39,841 bases of DNA from Clostridia bacterium DTU030 (lineage in GTDB: Bacteria > Bacillota > DTU030), in contig LFSN01000045.1 of the NCBI GenBank assembly GCA_001513125.1, positions 1 to 39,841 of the forward strand. The letters run 5' to 3'. Positions 20,611-28,311 of the stretch are shown in pieces. Both the position numbers and the translations under genes were made by a program. Numbering within the stretch: the first letter of the stretch is position 1; every line of letters begins with the position of its first letter. Under the pieces are notes generated by a model, which saw nothing but the letters and a program-made list of their open reading frames with translations, had not been told where the DNA came from and searched no databases.

Positions 20611-21446
20611 CCACATCCACCTCCACATTTACAACTGCCGGCTTCATCGGCTATTTTTTCTTCTTCCTTGTAATACTCCATGCGCCGCATGGCCAGGTCA
20701 AAATCCACCAGGTGGGCGTCGAATTCGGGGCCGTCGACGCAGGCAAACTTAGTCTCATTGCCGACGCTGACCCGGCAGGCGCCGCACATGCCCGTACCAT
20801 CGACCATAATGGGGTTCATGCTGACGATGGTCTTTATCCCCAGGGGCTTGGTGGTTGCCGCCATGGCCCGCATCATGGGCAGGGGGCCGATGGCCCAGAG
20901 GCGGTCTACCTTCCCTTCGGCAGCTACTTCTCCGACCATATCGGTCACAAAACCCTTGTGCCCGTAGCTGCCGTCATCGGTGCAGACAAGGAGGCGGTCA
21001 CTCAGGGCAGCCAATTTCTCTTCCCAGAAGAGCAGTTCTTTGGTGCGGGCGCCGATAATGGTGATCACTTCATTGCCGGCTTCTTTTAAAGCCCTGACTA
21101 TGGGATGAATGGGGGCAATGCCAATTCCACCACCGACACAGGCAACCCGCCCGTATTTCTTAATTTCGCTGGGTTGGCCGAGGGGTCCCACCAGATCGGC
21201 AATATAATCCCCTGGCTCCAGTTTCCCCAGCTCCTTGGTGGTCCGGCCCACTTCCTGGAAAATGGTGGTAATAGTACCCGCTTCCCGGTCCTGGTCGGCA
21301 ATGGTGAGGGGAATCCTTTCCCCCCTTTCATCGATGCGCAGGATAAAAAACTGTCCGGCCTTGGCTTTAGCGGCAATGAGAGGAGCTTCAACTTCAAGGA
21401 GTTTGATGGTGTCGGAGAAGATTTCTTTTTTAATGATCTTATGCAT
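20598..21446 (-). CDS. nfnA: NADH-dependent ferredoxin:NADP+ oxidoreductase, small subunit NfnA
   Basis: A 282-residue ferredoxin-NADP reductase-like subunit. It has an FAD-binding beta-barrel (residues 1-95), an NAD-binding part with CVGGGIGIAPIHPIVRALKEAG (about 104-125), and a C-terminal [2Fe-2S] module VDGTGMCGACRVSVG with a further cysteine in KFACVDGPEFDAH. The last 11 residues, CKCGGGCGCHS, are unusually cysteine-rich. The start ATG has AGGTGGGG upstream. It overlaps nfnB, so the two are translationally coupled. A TATAAT-like -10 lies at 21648-21653 on the leftward strand, without a good -35. Confidence 0.87.
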   Translation of the reverse strand: MHKIIKKEIFSDTIKLLEVEAPLIAAKAKAGQFFILRIDERGERIPLTIADQDREAGTITTIFQEVGRTTKELGKLEPGDYIADLVGPLGQPSEIKKYGRVACVGGGIGIAPIHPIVRALKEAGNEVITIIGARTKELLFWEEKLAALSDRLLVCTDDGSYGHKGFVTDMVGEVAAEGKVDRLWAIGPLPMMRAMAATTKPLGIKTIVSMNPIMVDGTGMCGACRVSVGNETKFACVDGPEFDAHLVDFDLAMRRMEYYKEEEKIADEAGSCKCGGGCGCHS

Positions 21447-21611
21447 CCTATCACCCCACCTTAGTATATTTTAGACGTCCCCGGATTATCCAGGCGAAGG
21501 GACGGGCTGATATAGGCAAAATAAATTGACGGCTTGGCTGTGGGAAAATATTGCTTGTGGAAGGAAAAAATGCCGCCGTATTTCCTTTGGGAAAAAGGGA
21601 CGAAAAATTCA

Positions 21612-21630
21612 GTCTGGATAGTCTCCAGAC
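21612..21630 (-). terminator. Possible terminator after the polyferredoxin gene
   Basis: GTCTGG and CCAGAC form a 6-bp stem with a seven-base loop. Read leftward the stem is followed by TGAATTTTT. It lies about 90 bases downstream of the polyferredoxin stop and upstream of nfnA. The rest of the 269-base gap shows no gene. Confidence 0.4.
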
Positions 21631-21715
21631 TTTTCAATAACGAATTTATTATAACATTAGTGAGCTAAAAAGGAAAGATAGGTTAAGGCCTCCGTGTCAA
21701 CCTACTGTAAGGGAC

Positions 21716-22486
21716 CTAAGACCCCCTCGCCTCCTTTAATTCTTCGCCTTTCTTCCTGCTGACTATATGCAAGATCCCCGCGGGGCAGTTGTATACACAA
21801 GTATAACAGCGAATGCACCTGTCATCTTTAAAATAGTGATCCTCAGAAAATTCCCGGTAGGGGGCAAGCTGCATGGGGCAGACTCTGGCGCATTTGCCGC
21901 AAGCAGAGCAGAGGAAGGGATCTTCGATGAATACCCTTGTGTCTGATTCTTTATTGAGGCCTAAGATTTTACCCAACTTATAGAGAAATGTTTGCATGGT
22001 CCCCATGGGGCAAAAATGGCACCAGGTGCGGGGAGTGATGGCCACCGCCAGCAGTCCGCCGATAAGCACGACCATAAGATAAGTATTAGAGAAGATGAAG
22101 CCCAATCTTTCATAGAAGGCGGCGGACCCTAACAGGGCGTAGACCCTTATAAAGCGTCGCCCCATATTAAAGACGAAGAAAATTAAAACCGCGGCAATTA
22201 GGAAGCGAGAGCGTAAAAAATTGGGGACTTTTTTCTGACGGCTCAGCGGCTGCAGCAGGTTATCGAAGAAGCTGCCGTGGGGGCAAAAATTGCCACACCA
22301 GTATCTGCCCTTAAACAGACTTAAGGACAACATGGCGGCCATAATTGGGACCACCAGCAGCCCTAGAGCAGGAAAAAACTGCCCGCCGAGGGCAATTAAA
22401 AGGGTTATGATCCAGATATAACGATGAATAAAAGGAAAAGCTCCTTTGGTCCTGTTAGAAGGTTTCGAGATGCTCCCGTTGTTCAT
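21716..22486 (-). CDS. Membrane polyferredoxin (NapH/NosR/CcoG-like 4Fe-4S protein)
   Basis: A 256-residue protein with four predicted membrane helices (about 22-40, 42-58, 95-110, 132-151). It has two Cys-x2/3-Cys-Pro motifs on the membrane part, CGNFCPHG (Cys64, Cys68) and CHFCPMG (Cys156, Cys159). Two C-terminal [4Fe-4S] motifs follow: Cys193/196/199/203 and Cys224/227/230/234. The family passes electrons across or along the membrane in nitrate, nitrous-oxide or copper metabolism; CcoG members reduce Cu(II). The partner here is unknown. ATG 22486 is preferred over ATG 22513 because GGGAGGG lies five bases upstream and because the longer form would start inside an operator palindrome. It appears to be a single-gene unit with its own regulated promoter. 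Confidence 0.82.
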   Translation of the reverse strand: MNNGSISKPSNRTKGAFPFIHRYIWIITLLIALGGQFFPALGLLVVPIMAAMLSLSLFKGRYWCGNFCPHGSFFDNLLQPLSRQKKVPNFLRSRFLIAAVLIFFVFNMGRRFIRVYALLGSAAFYERLGFIFSNTYLMVVLIGGLLAVAITPRTWCHFCPMGTMQTFLYKLGKILGLNKESDTRVFIEDPFLCSACGKCARVCPMQLAPYREFSEDHYFKDDRCIRCYTCVYNCPAGILHIVSRKKGEELKEARGS

Positions 22487-22505
22487 AAAATCCCTCCCGA
22501 TAAAC

Positions 22506-22533
22506 TTGGACATACCCCCAGGGGTATAACCAA
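22506..22533. promoter_or_regulatory. CsoR/CstR-type operator palindrome
   Basis: The half-site TTGGnnATACCCC (22506-22518) is exactly inverted at 22521-22533 across a two-base centre. The G/C-run core flanked by ATAC/GTAT is the type bound by the CsoR/RcnR/CstR repressor family. It covers the expected transcription start just after the -10 element. No csoR-like gene is in the window. Confidence 0.65.
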
Positions 22534-22562
22534 TTATAAAGCACCTCCCTCTATTCTGTCAA
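22533..22562 (-). promoter_or_regulatory. Sigma-A promoter of the polyferredoxin gene
   Basis: On the leftward strand TTGACA (22562-22557) and TATAAT (22538-22533) are both exact, with an 18-base spacer. The operator palindrome begins at the end of the -10, so a bound repressor would block it. Confidence 0.85.
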
Positions 22563-22715
22563 GGTGATTTTATAGGTTCGGATTAACCTCTGTAGCAGCT
22601 ATAAGACCTTATGGTCTTCAACCAGGATGTGCAGCGAAAATCCCGCCTTTAAATTCCCTTTGTAATTCCCCACTGCTTTACCTCTTCATGAAGGGACCCT
22701 TTTTTAGTAAATAGA

Positions 22716-22730
22716 AAGGGTAGTACCCTT
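22716..22730. repeat. 15-base palindrome upstream of parA
   Basis: AAGGGTA and TACCCTT flank a single central base, about 90 bases ahead of the parA start. It may be an operator, but no family is recognisable. The rest of 22563-22817 contains no gene that I can support. Confidence 0.35.
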
Positions 22731-22817
22731 CCTGGAGGAGGAACTGGGTTACTGGTGTTGAAATTGTATATAGTTGTGTCGTACATACAGTATGGGAGCC
22801 AACGGTGAGGTGATTTT

Positions 22818-23594
22818 ATGGGGAAGGTAATGGCCGTCGTCAACCAGAAAGGGGGAGTGGGAAAGACAACCACAACGGTTAATTTGGGTGCCTGCCTGGC
22901 CATGCAGGGCCAGAAAATCCTCGTAGTCGATATCGACCCCCAGGGAAATGCCACCAGTGGGCTGGGAGCAGATAAAAACAGGCTTGATAATTGTATTTAC
23001 GACGTATTAATAAATGATTTGGATTTGACCCAGGCGATTTTACCGACGGAGATCCCGGGCCTCCAACTGGTGCCGGCAGCCATTAAATTGGCCGGTGCAG
23101 AAATTGAATTGGTGCCGGCCATTTCCCGGGAGTTAAAGCTCAAACAGGCCCTGGAGAAGGTCAGGGATAATTACGATTATATCCTCATCGATTCCCCTCC
23201 CTCCCTGGGCCTCTTGACCATCAATGCCCTTACGGCCGCCGATTCCGTTTTAGTTCCTATCCAGTGTGAGTACTATGCCCTGGAAGGCTTGAGCCAGCTC
23301 ATGAACACTATTCGCCTGGTACAAAAGCACCTGAATCCCGATCTCTACATAGAAGGTGTCTTGCTGACCATGTTCGATGCCCGTACCAACCTGTCCATCC
23401 AGGTAGTCGACGAGGTAAAAAAGTTTTTCCGGGACAAGGTCTATTGTACCATTATTCCCCGCAACGTGCGGCTGAGCGAGGCGCCCAGCCATGGAAAGCC
23501 GGTTATCCTCTACGACCCAAAGTGCAGGGGGGCGGAAGTTTACTATGATCTGGCAAAGGAAGTGATGGAGAGTGGCGAAGAAAACGACTTCTAA
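22818..23594 (+). CDS. parA: Chromosome partitioning ATPase ParA (Soj)
   Basis: A 258-residue deviant-Walker ATPase. Residues 1-30 include VVNQKGGVGKTTTTVNLG (Walker A 11-18 with the signature lysine). DIDPQGNATSGLG, DYILIDSPPSLGLLTINAL and VDEVKKFF follow. With ParB and parS it positions the origin, and in sporulating Firmicutes Soj also controls DnaA. GAGGTGA precedes the ATG. It overlaps parB by 23 bases. Confidence 0.95.
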   Translation: MGKVMAVVNQKGGVGKTTTTVNLGACLAMQGQKILVVDIDPQGNATSGLGADKNRLDNCIYDVLINDLDLTQAILPTEIPGLQLVPAAIKLAGAEIELVPAISRELKLKQALEKVRDNYDYILIDSPPSLGLLTINALTAADSVLVPIQCEYYALEGLSQLMNTIRLVQKHLNPDLYIEGVLLTMFDARTNLSIQVVDEVKKFFRDKVYCTIIPRNVRLSEAPSHGKPVILYDPKCRGAEVYYDLAKEVMESGEENDF

Positions 23595-24438
23595 GCGCGG
23601 GCTGGGGAAGGGGCTTCAGGCCCTTTTTTCTGAGAGTGAAGCCTTCCAGGAAGAGGGCGTTGTTGAAATCGGGATCAATGATATCAGGCCCAACAAATTC
23701 CAGCCGCGGCGGGAGTTTTCCGAGGATAAGCTGGAGGAGCTAGCCCGCTCCATCTCCCTCCACGGGGTATTACAACCCGTTGTTGTCCGGGACGTCATCG
23801 GGGGCTATGAATTGGTTGCCGGGGAGAGGCGCTGGCGGGCCAGCAAACTGGCCGGCCTTGAGACCATCCCGGCTGTTGTCCGTGACTTCAGCGACAGCGA
23901 GATGATGGAGATTGCCCTGATCGAAAATTTGCAGCGGGAGGACCTCAACCCCCTGGAGGAGGCCGCGGCCTACCGGAGCCTGATAGATGAGTTTGGGTTG
24001 ACTCAGGAGGAACTATCCAAGCGCATTGGGAAGAGCCGCTCCCACATCGCCAATATCTTGCGGCTCCTCCAGCTCCCGCCGGAAATCCAGGATAATGTTT
24101 CACGTGGAACAATTTCCATGGGGCATGCCCGGGCCCTGTTGGGTTTGGAAAAGACGGCGCAGCAGCTGGAAGCCTGCCGACAGGTGGTGGAAAGGGGCTT
24201 ATCGGTGCGGGATACGGAGGCCCTGGTCCAGCGCATAAAGGCGGGGGACAAGGCCAGGCGGAAGGAGCCGGGGAAAAGGGAGCCGTATATTATTGCCCTG
24301 GAGTCGTCCTTGCAGGAAAACCTGGGCACAAAGGTCCAGATAAAGCCGGGCAGAAAAAAGGGGAAAATTGAAATAGAATACTACACCGAGGATGATCTGG
24401 AAAGAATCTGTCGTTTGTTGGGAATCAGTTTCTCCTAA
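23572..24438 (+). CDS. parB: Chromosome partitioning protein ParB (Spo0J)
   Basis: A 288-residue CTP-dependent parS-binding clamp. It starts MAKKTTSKRGLGKGLQALF (the ParA-stimulating N-terminus), followed by NKFQPRREF, the CTPase motif GERRWRA (about 83-89) and the helix-turn-helix LTQEELSKRIGKSRSHIAN (about 143-161). The C-terminal dimerisation domain ends in RICRLLGISFS. The GTG start overlaps parA. A parS-like site lies inside the gene and a perfect parS lies 294 bases after it. Confidence 0.95.
   Translation: MAKKTTSKRGLGKGLQALFSESEAFQEEGVVEIGINDIRPNKFQPRREFSEDKLEELARSISLHGVLQPVVVRDVIGGYELVAGERRWRASKLAGLETIPAVVRDFSDSEMMEIALIENLQREDLNPLEEAAAYRSLIDEFGLTQEELSKRIGKSRSHIANILRLLQLPPEIQDNVSRGTISMGHARALLGLEKTAQQLEACRQVVERGLSVRDTEALVQRIKAGDKARRKEPGKREPYIIALESSLQENLGTKVQIKPGRKKGKIEIEYYTEDDLERICRLLGISFS
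24096..24111. promoter_or_regulatory. parS site inside parB (one mismatch)
   Basis: TGTTTCACGTGGAACA matches the parS consensus TGTTTCACGTGAAACA at 15 of 16 positions. It is inside the parB coding region, as in Bacillus spo0J. Confidence 0.85.
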
Positions 24439-24599
24439 CAAGTGGAAAAGGAGTTTCGAAGGTTGAGGCATTGTTAAACAGAAATATAGGAGGGGAGGGG
24501 AATTTAACCCGGCGGTGTTGTTTAAATATATTTAGAAAGTTTAAAGGCCTGCCCCTCCATGGCAGACACGGCAGCAGGGAGTGAATAAGTTCAGGAATT

Positions 24600-24847
24600 T
24601 CTGGTTTCGCTCTCTGCTCTCCTCATGATGGTATGGATGGTATGGGAAGCCTGCGTTGGGCGGCGAAGGCGGCAGTAAGAAGAACTCCTTTCCGGCATCC
24701 AATGGTAGGGCTATCGAACTTTGACGAAGAATGTTTCACGTGAAACATTCCCCTGGCCATGCCTGGGCTCTATAAAGTAATGGGGCAGGGCCCTTCGCCA
24801 TAGCCCTGGACTGTTTTTCGTCAAGGAGGGCAGAGAGCGGAGCCAGA
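24600..24847 (+). ncRNA. parS-containing element with 24-bp inverted arms (structured RNA or MITE-like)
   Basis: Positions 24600-24623 and 24824-24847 form a 24-bp inverted repeat. All three non-Watson-Crick positions are G-U pairs in a plus-strand transcript, which hints at an RNA stem. Inside are several further matches: TTGACGAA/TTCGTCAA (24721-24728 with 24817-24824), the parS palindrome, a GGCC-stem (24755-24763 with 24784-24792, one mismatch), GGATG/CATCC (24635-24639 with 24696-24700), and a tandem 9-base repeat GATGGTATG (24627-24644). No open frame fits, and the region lies between parB and the next gene. I recognise no known RNA family; a non-autonomous mobile element is the alternative. 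Confidence 0.4.
24730..24749. promoter_or_regulatory. Perfect parS site
   Basis: TGTTTCACGTGAAACA at 24732-24747 is the exact consensus, and the palindrome extends to AAT/ATT on each side. It is a ParB loading site about 13 kb from oriC. Confidence 0.95.
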
Positions 24848-24985
24848 CAACTGCCTCCGCCAGGAAGAAGAAAATTAGGTGCCGGACAGCCTGCTGTCTT
24901 GGGTACGGCAAGGTAACCCCCTGCAATGGAGGCTTTAGGAGCCTTACAGGCCGTTGGTGAAAATTTGAGAAAAGGACGGAAGAAG

Positions 24986-26131
24986 ATGATTTACCTGGAT
25001 AATGCGGCTACAAGCTGGCCCAAGCCCGAGGGCGTGATAGAGGCCATGGAAGAATATTTGCGGGAGTACGGGGCCAGTCCGGGGCGCGGCGGCCACCGGC
25101 TATCCATTGCTGCCGGGCAGGTAGTGACGGAGACCAGGGAGCTTTTAGCCCAACTGATCAACGCCGAAGACCCGGCCCACATTGTTTTCACCGCCAATGG
25201 CACCGGCGCCCTCAACCAGGCTATCAAAGGCTCCCTCTCCCCCGGGGATCATGTCATTACCAGCAGCATGGAACACAACAGTGTGGTGCGGCCCCTGAAG
25301 GCACTGGAAGAGTGGGGCATAGAGACAAGCAAAGTGTCCTGCAATAAGGATGGAACCTTTCCCCTTGCTGAGCTGGAAGGGGTGATAAAGGAAAACACCC
25401 GCCTGATAGTTCTCACCCATGCTTCCAATGTTACGGGGACAATCATGCCGGTGGCCGAGGTGGGCAGGATTGCCAGGCGCCACAACCTGCTCTTCTTGGT
25501 CGACGCGGCCCAGAGCCTCGGGACTCTACCTGTAGATGTCCAGGAGATGGGGATAGATCTCCTGGCCTTCCCGGGGCACAAGGGCCTTTTCGGTCCCTCG
25601 GGCACCGGGGGTCTGTATATCAGGCCCGGTGTGGAGCTCCGCCCCCTCTGTGAAGGGGGAACGGGCAGCCAGTCGGCCTCCCTCCGGCAGCCGGAGACTT
25701 TGCCAGACCGCTATGAAAGTGGAACCCTCAATGCGGTGGGCATTGCCGGTTTGGGAGCCGGTGTAAAATTTCTCTTAACTGAAGGAATTGGGAGGGTAAG
25801 GGAGCACGAACAGAAGCTGGTCGACCGCCTGCTCCAGGGCCTAAATACCATACCGGGTATTGTGGTTTACGGTGTCAAGGACAGTGCCCATCAGGCTCCG
25901 CTGGTTTCCTTTACCGTGAGAAACTATGATCCCGCCGAGGTAGCGGTGATACTAGATCAGGTGTTCGATATAGCCTGCCGTTCGGGACTGCACTGCGCCC
26001 CCGAGGCCCACCAGACCCTGGGGACCCTGCCCCAGGGAGGAACAGTAAGACTCAGCCCAGGTTATTTCAATACAGAGGAAGATATAGATTTGGCCCTGAC
26101 GGCAATCGAGGAAATTGCCGCCAAGGCTTGA
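24986..26131 (+). CDS. Cysteine desulfurase-like class V aminotransferase
   Basis: A 381-residue PLP enzyme of the NifS/Csd family that can release sulfur (or selenium) from cysteine or selenocysteine. It begins MIYLDNAATSWPKPEGV. Lys199 in FPGHKGLFG is the PLP Schiff-base lysine, HASNVTGT and DAAQSLG line the cofactor site, and Cys337 in SGLHCAPEAH is the expected persulfide cysteine. ATG 24986 follows AAGGACGG; the frame is open to 24926 without support. No iscU/nifU is adjacent, so the sulfur acceptor is unknown. Selenium delivery to the downstream selenoproteins is only a possibility. Confidence 0.88.
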   Translation: MIYLDNAATSWPKPEGVIEAMEEYLREYGASPGRGGHRLSIAAGQVVTETRELLAQLINAEDPAHIVFTANGTGALNQAIKGSLSPGDHVITSSMEHNSVVRPLKALEEWGIETSKVSCNKDGTFPLAELEGVIKENTRLIVLTHASNVTGTIMPVAEVGRIARRHNLLFLVDAAQSLGTLPVDVQEMGIDLLAFPGHKGLFGPSGTGGLYIRPGVELRPLCEGGTGSQSASLRQPETLPDRYESGTLNAVGIAGLGAGVKFLLTEGIGRVREHEQKLVDRLLQGLNTIPGIVVYGVKDSAHQAPLVSFTVRNYDPAEVAVILDQVFDIACRSGLHCAPEAHQTLGTLPQGGTVRLSPGYFNTEEDIDLALTAIEEIAAKA

Positions 26132-26183
26132 ATAATAATGGAATGGGCGCAAAAGTAGACGTAATTAAGGAGGGTGAGCACAA

Positions 26184-26699
26184 ATGCCATTCCTGGAAGA
26201 CTTAACCCTACCCGCTGCTTTCCAGAACCAGGGTATACTCCTTGCCATCTTTGCCCTTTTACTAACATCCCTCCTCCTCCATCTTTACCTGCTGCGGCGG
26301 ATAGTGGTCCTGGACAGGCGCTATAAGCGCCTCCTGGGGGGGCTGCAAGATGGCAAAAGCCTGGAGGAGCTCCTCTTTACCCACCTGGACAACGTCCAGG
26401 GGGCCCTGGATAGGGTGGCGGAACTGGAAGGGGAGTGCCGCAAAATAAACGATAACTTGCAGTACTGCATACAAAACCTGGGCGTGGTGCGCTACAATGC
26501 CTTCCCCGATATGGGCAGCGATCTTAGTTTTGCCGTAGCCCTCCTGGATCAGGGGGGAGACGGGGTGGTTTTGAGCAGCTTATACGGCAGAAATGAATCC
26601 CGCATCTATGCCAAGCCGGTACAGAAGGGCGTTTCTACCTACCACCTCACCGACGAAGAAAGGACCGCCATCGAGAGGGCCCTGAGAAAAAAACAGTGA
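26184..26699 (+). CDS. DUF4446 family membrane-anchored protein
   Basis: A 171-residue protein with one N-terminal membrane helix (about residues 18-38, AIFALLLTSLLLHLYLL), then a charged helical stretch (40-95). A compact C-terminal domain has VVRYNAFPDMGSDLSFAVALLD, GDGVVLSSLYGRNESRIYAKPV and YHLTDEERTAIERAL. That C-terminal pattern is the DUF4446 family, which is common beside parAB in Firmicutes. Its function is unknown. GGAGGGTGAG precedes the ATG. Confidence 0.85.
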   Translation: MPFLEDLTLPAAFQNQGILLAIFALLLTSLLLHLYLLRRIVVLDRRYKRLLGGLQDGKSLEELLFTHLDNVQGALDRVAELEGECRKINDNLQYCIQNLGVVRYNAFPDMGSDLSFAVALLDQGGDGVVLSSLYGRNESRIYAKPVQKGVSTYHLTDEERTAIERALRKKQ

Positions 26700-26814
26700 T
26701 TTTTGGTAGGAGGGCAGGAATTACCAAATCATTGTCGAACATTTATTAGCTAGGGCCGCAAAGGCAACTTGCAAAAAGAATAAAGATTGTCGTCAGTGAC
26801 AAGGCGGTGAAGAG

Positions 26815-27783
26815 GTGTCTACGAAGGAGAAAAAAGGGTATTTTACCTTTATGATCATTCCCCATTCAGAAGGAGCCGTTTATCGCTTCCGGATACCACG
26901 CTTTCTGCTTCAAGTGTGTGGCTTCCTTTTAACATTGACTCTGCTCTATATCGGTTATACCTACTGGGATTACGGGCGGGTCAAATCCTACCTACCCGAG
27001 CTGTACCAGCTCCGGGAGACAAGCAAGAGGCAGCAGGTCCAGATTGAAAACCTGGCCGATCAGGCAACGGAGCTGCAGGAGAAGCTGTCTGAGTTAGATG
27101 AACTGGAACTCAAAGTGCGGGAACTCCTGGATTCAACGGCCCAAAAGGAAGGGCGGGAGGCGGTGGAGCTGGCCTCTCGGGGCGGTGACCGGGATGTTTC
27201 CCGGAAGACAACCCTGGCAGCCCAGGTGCCGGAGGCAGCTCTGGCCCGGGGCGGCGGGGATTATAATGGGGAAGAAAGCCCGGCCCAGCTTGCTGCTGTG
27301 GCCGAAAGTTTAAATACCATTGAAATGCAGCTGGATACATACCGGGAAAATTTAGAGGAAATGCTCACTTCCCTGGAAGAACGGCAGGCCTACCTGGAGG
27401 CCAAGCCCTCTATCTGGCCGGCCCGGGGGCGCATCACATCCCGCTACGGCTATCGGCGCTCCCCCTTCAGTGGCAGGCGGGAATTTCACCAGGGGATAGA
27501 CATTGCCGGCCCCCGCGGCACACCCGTTGTGGCCACGGGTTCCGGAGTTGTTACCTACGCTGGCTGGCGTTCCGGCTACGGCCGCGTGGTTATTATCGAT
27601 CACGGCTACGGATTTAAAACCTTATACGGGCATAACGACAGTATCAAGGTTAAAGTAGGACAGCGGGTCAGCAAGGGCCAGGTGATTGCCTACATGGGAA
27701 GTACGGGCAGGAGTACCGGCCCCCATGTTCACTATGAAGTCCATGTTAATGGCAGCCCTACCAACCCGGCAAATTATATGTAA
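26815..27783 (+). CDS. M23 (LytM) family metallopeptidase
   Basis: A 322-residue membrane-anchored murein hydrolase. It has a short cytoplasmic N-terminus, one membrane helix (about 30-50, LLQVCGFLLTLTLLYIGYTYW) and a coiled coil (about 60-110). A low-complexity linker and a second helix lead to a C-terminal LytM domain with zinc ligands His225 and Asp229 (FHQGID), His273 (LYGH) and the HVH motif (His304, His306). All catalytic residues are present, so it is probably an active endopeptidase. The start is GTG. It is followed by bactofilin, a pairing that elsewhere shapes cells by localised wall cutting. Confidence 0.9.
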   Translation: MSTKEKKGYFTFMIIPHSEGAVYRFRIPRFLLQVCGFLLTLTLLYIGYTYWDYGRVKSYLPELYQLRETSKRQQVQIENLADQATELQEKLSELDELELKVRELLDSTAQKEGREAVELASRGGDRDVSRKTTLAAQVPEAALARGGGDYNGEESPAQLAAVAESLNTIEMQLDTYRENLEEMLTSLEERQAYLEAKPSIWPARGRITSRYGYRRSPFSGRREFHQGIDIAGPRGTPVVATGSGVVTYAGWRSGYGRVVIIDHGYGFKTLYGHNDSIKVKVGQRVSKGQVIAYMGSTGRSTGPHVHYEVHVNGSPTNPANYM

Positions 27784-27837
27784 TTATCTGAGGGCAGGGG
27801 CAGGAATACGGCCGCCTGCCTGGGCAAGGTTAGGGTA

Positions 27838-27867
27838 ATTGTTTTCCGCCGTATACGGAAAAACAAT
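27838..27867. repeat. Hairpin between the M23 peptidase and bactofilin genes
   Basis: ATTGTTTTCCG (27838-27848) and CGGAAAAACAAT (27856-27867) pair over 11 bases with one extra A and a seven-base loop. There is no T-run after it on the plus strand, so it may be a processing or partial attenuation hairpin. Confidence 0.45.
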
Positions 27868-27887
27868 GGCGCCAGGGGGTGAGGGAA

Positions 27888-28307
27888 GTGTTCAAGAAAA
27901 GGGAAGCGCCAAGGGCCAACCCAGAAGAAGTAGATACGATAATCGGGAGCGGGAGTGAGGTCCAGGGCACCATTGTCGTTCAGGGAACCCTGCGGGTTGA
28001 TGGCCGGGTGAGTGGTGACATCCAGGTACAGGGAGACCTCATCGTGGGCGAAAAGGGACAGGTCAATGCCAACGTCAAGGCCAGGCATGTCACCATAGCC
28101 GGCGAGCTCCGGGGAGATCTGGAACTGGAAGGTACCCTGGAGCTTACCCCGACGGGACAGCTCTACGGTGATATTGCCGTCGCCAATCTTATCATTGGTG
28201 AAGGTGCCTGCTTCCAGGGCAACTGCAAAATTCAGGCCACCGGAAGTAAAGGACAAAAAAGGAAACAACAGCAGGCCAGGGAAGAGCCGACAACGGAAGT
28301 CCAATAA
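27888..28307 (+). CDS. Bactofilin (polymer-forming cytoskeletal protein)
   Basis: A 139-residue protein made of a right-handed beta-helix with repeating hydrophobic/glycine units, from IGSGSEVQGTIVVQGTLRVDG through GDIQVQGDLIVGEKG, NVKARHVTIAGELRG and LTPTGQLYGDIAV. This is the bactofilin (DUF583) fold, flanked by charged disordered tails. Bactofilins polymerise without nucleotide and recruit wall enzymes. GTG 27888 follows GGGGGTGAGGG and gives the typical MFKK start; the frame is open to 27879. The M23 gene upstream is a likely partner. Confidence 0.9.
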   Translation: MFKKREAPRANPEEVDTIIGSGSEVQGTIVVQGTLRVDGRVSGDIQVQGDLIVGEKGQVNANVKARHVTIAGELRGDLELEGTLELTPTGQLYGDIAVANLIIGEGACFQGNCKIQATGSKGQKRKQQQAREEPTTEVQ

Positions 28308-28311
28308 TAGG

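Noticed and set aside
24600-24847. 6S RNA, tmRNA, RNase P RNA or SRP RNA
   Set aside because: I could not find the conserved cores or end motifs of these RNAs, so the element is left unassigned.
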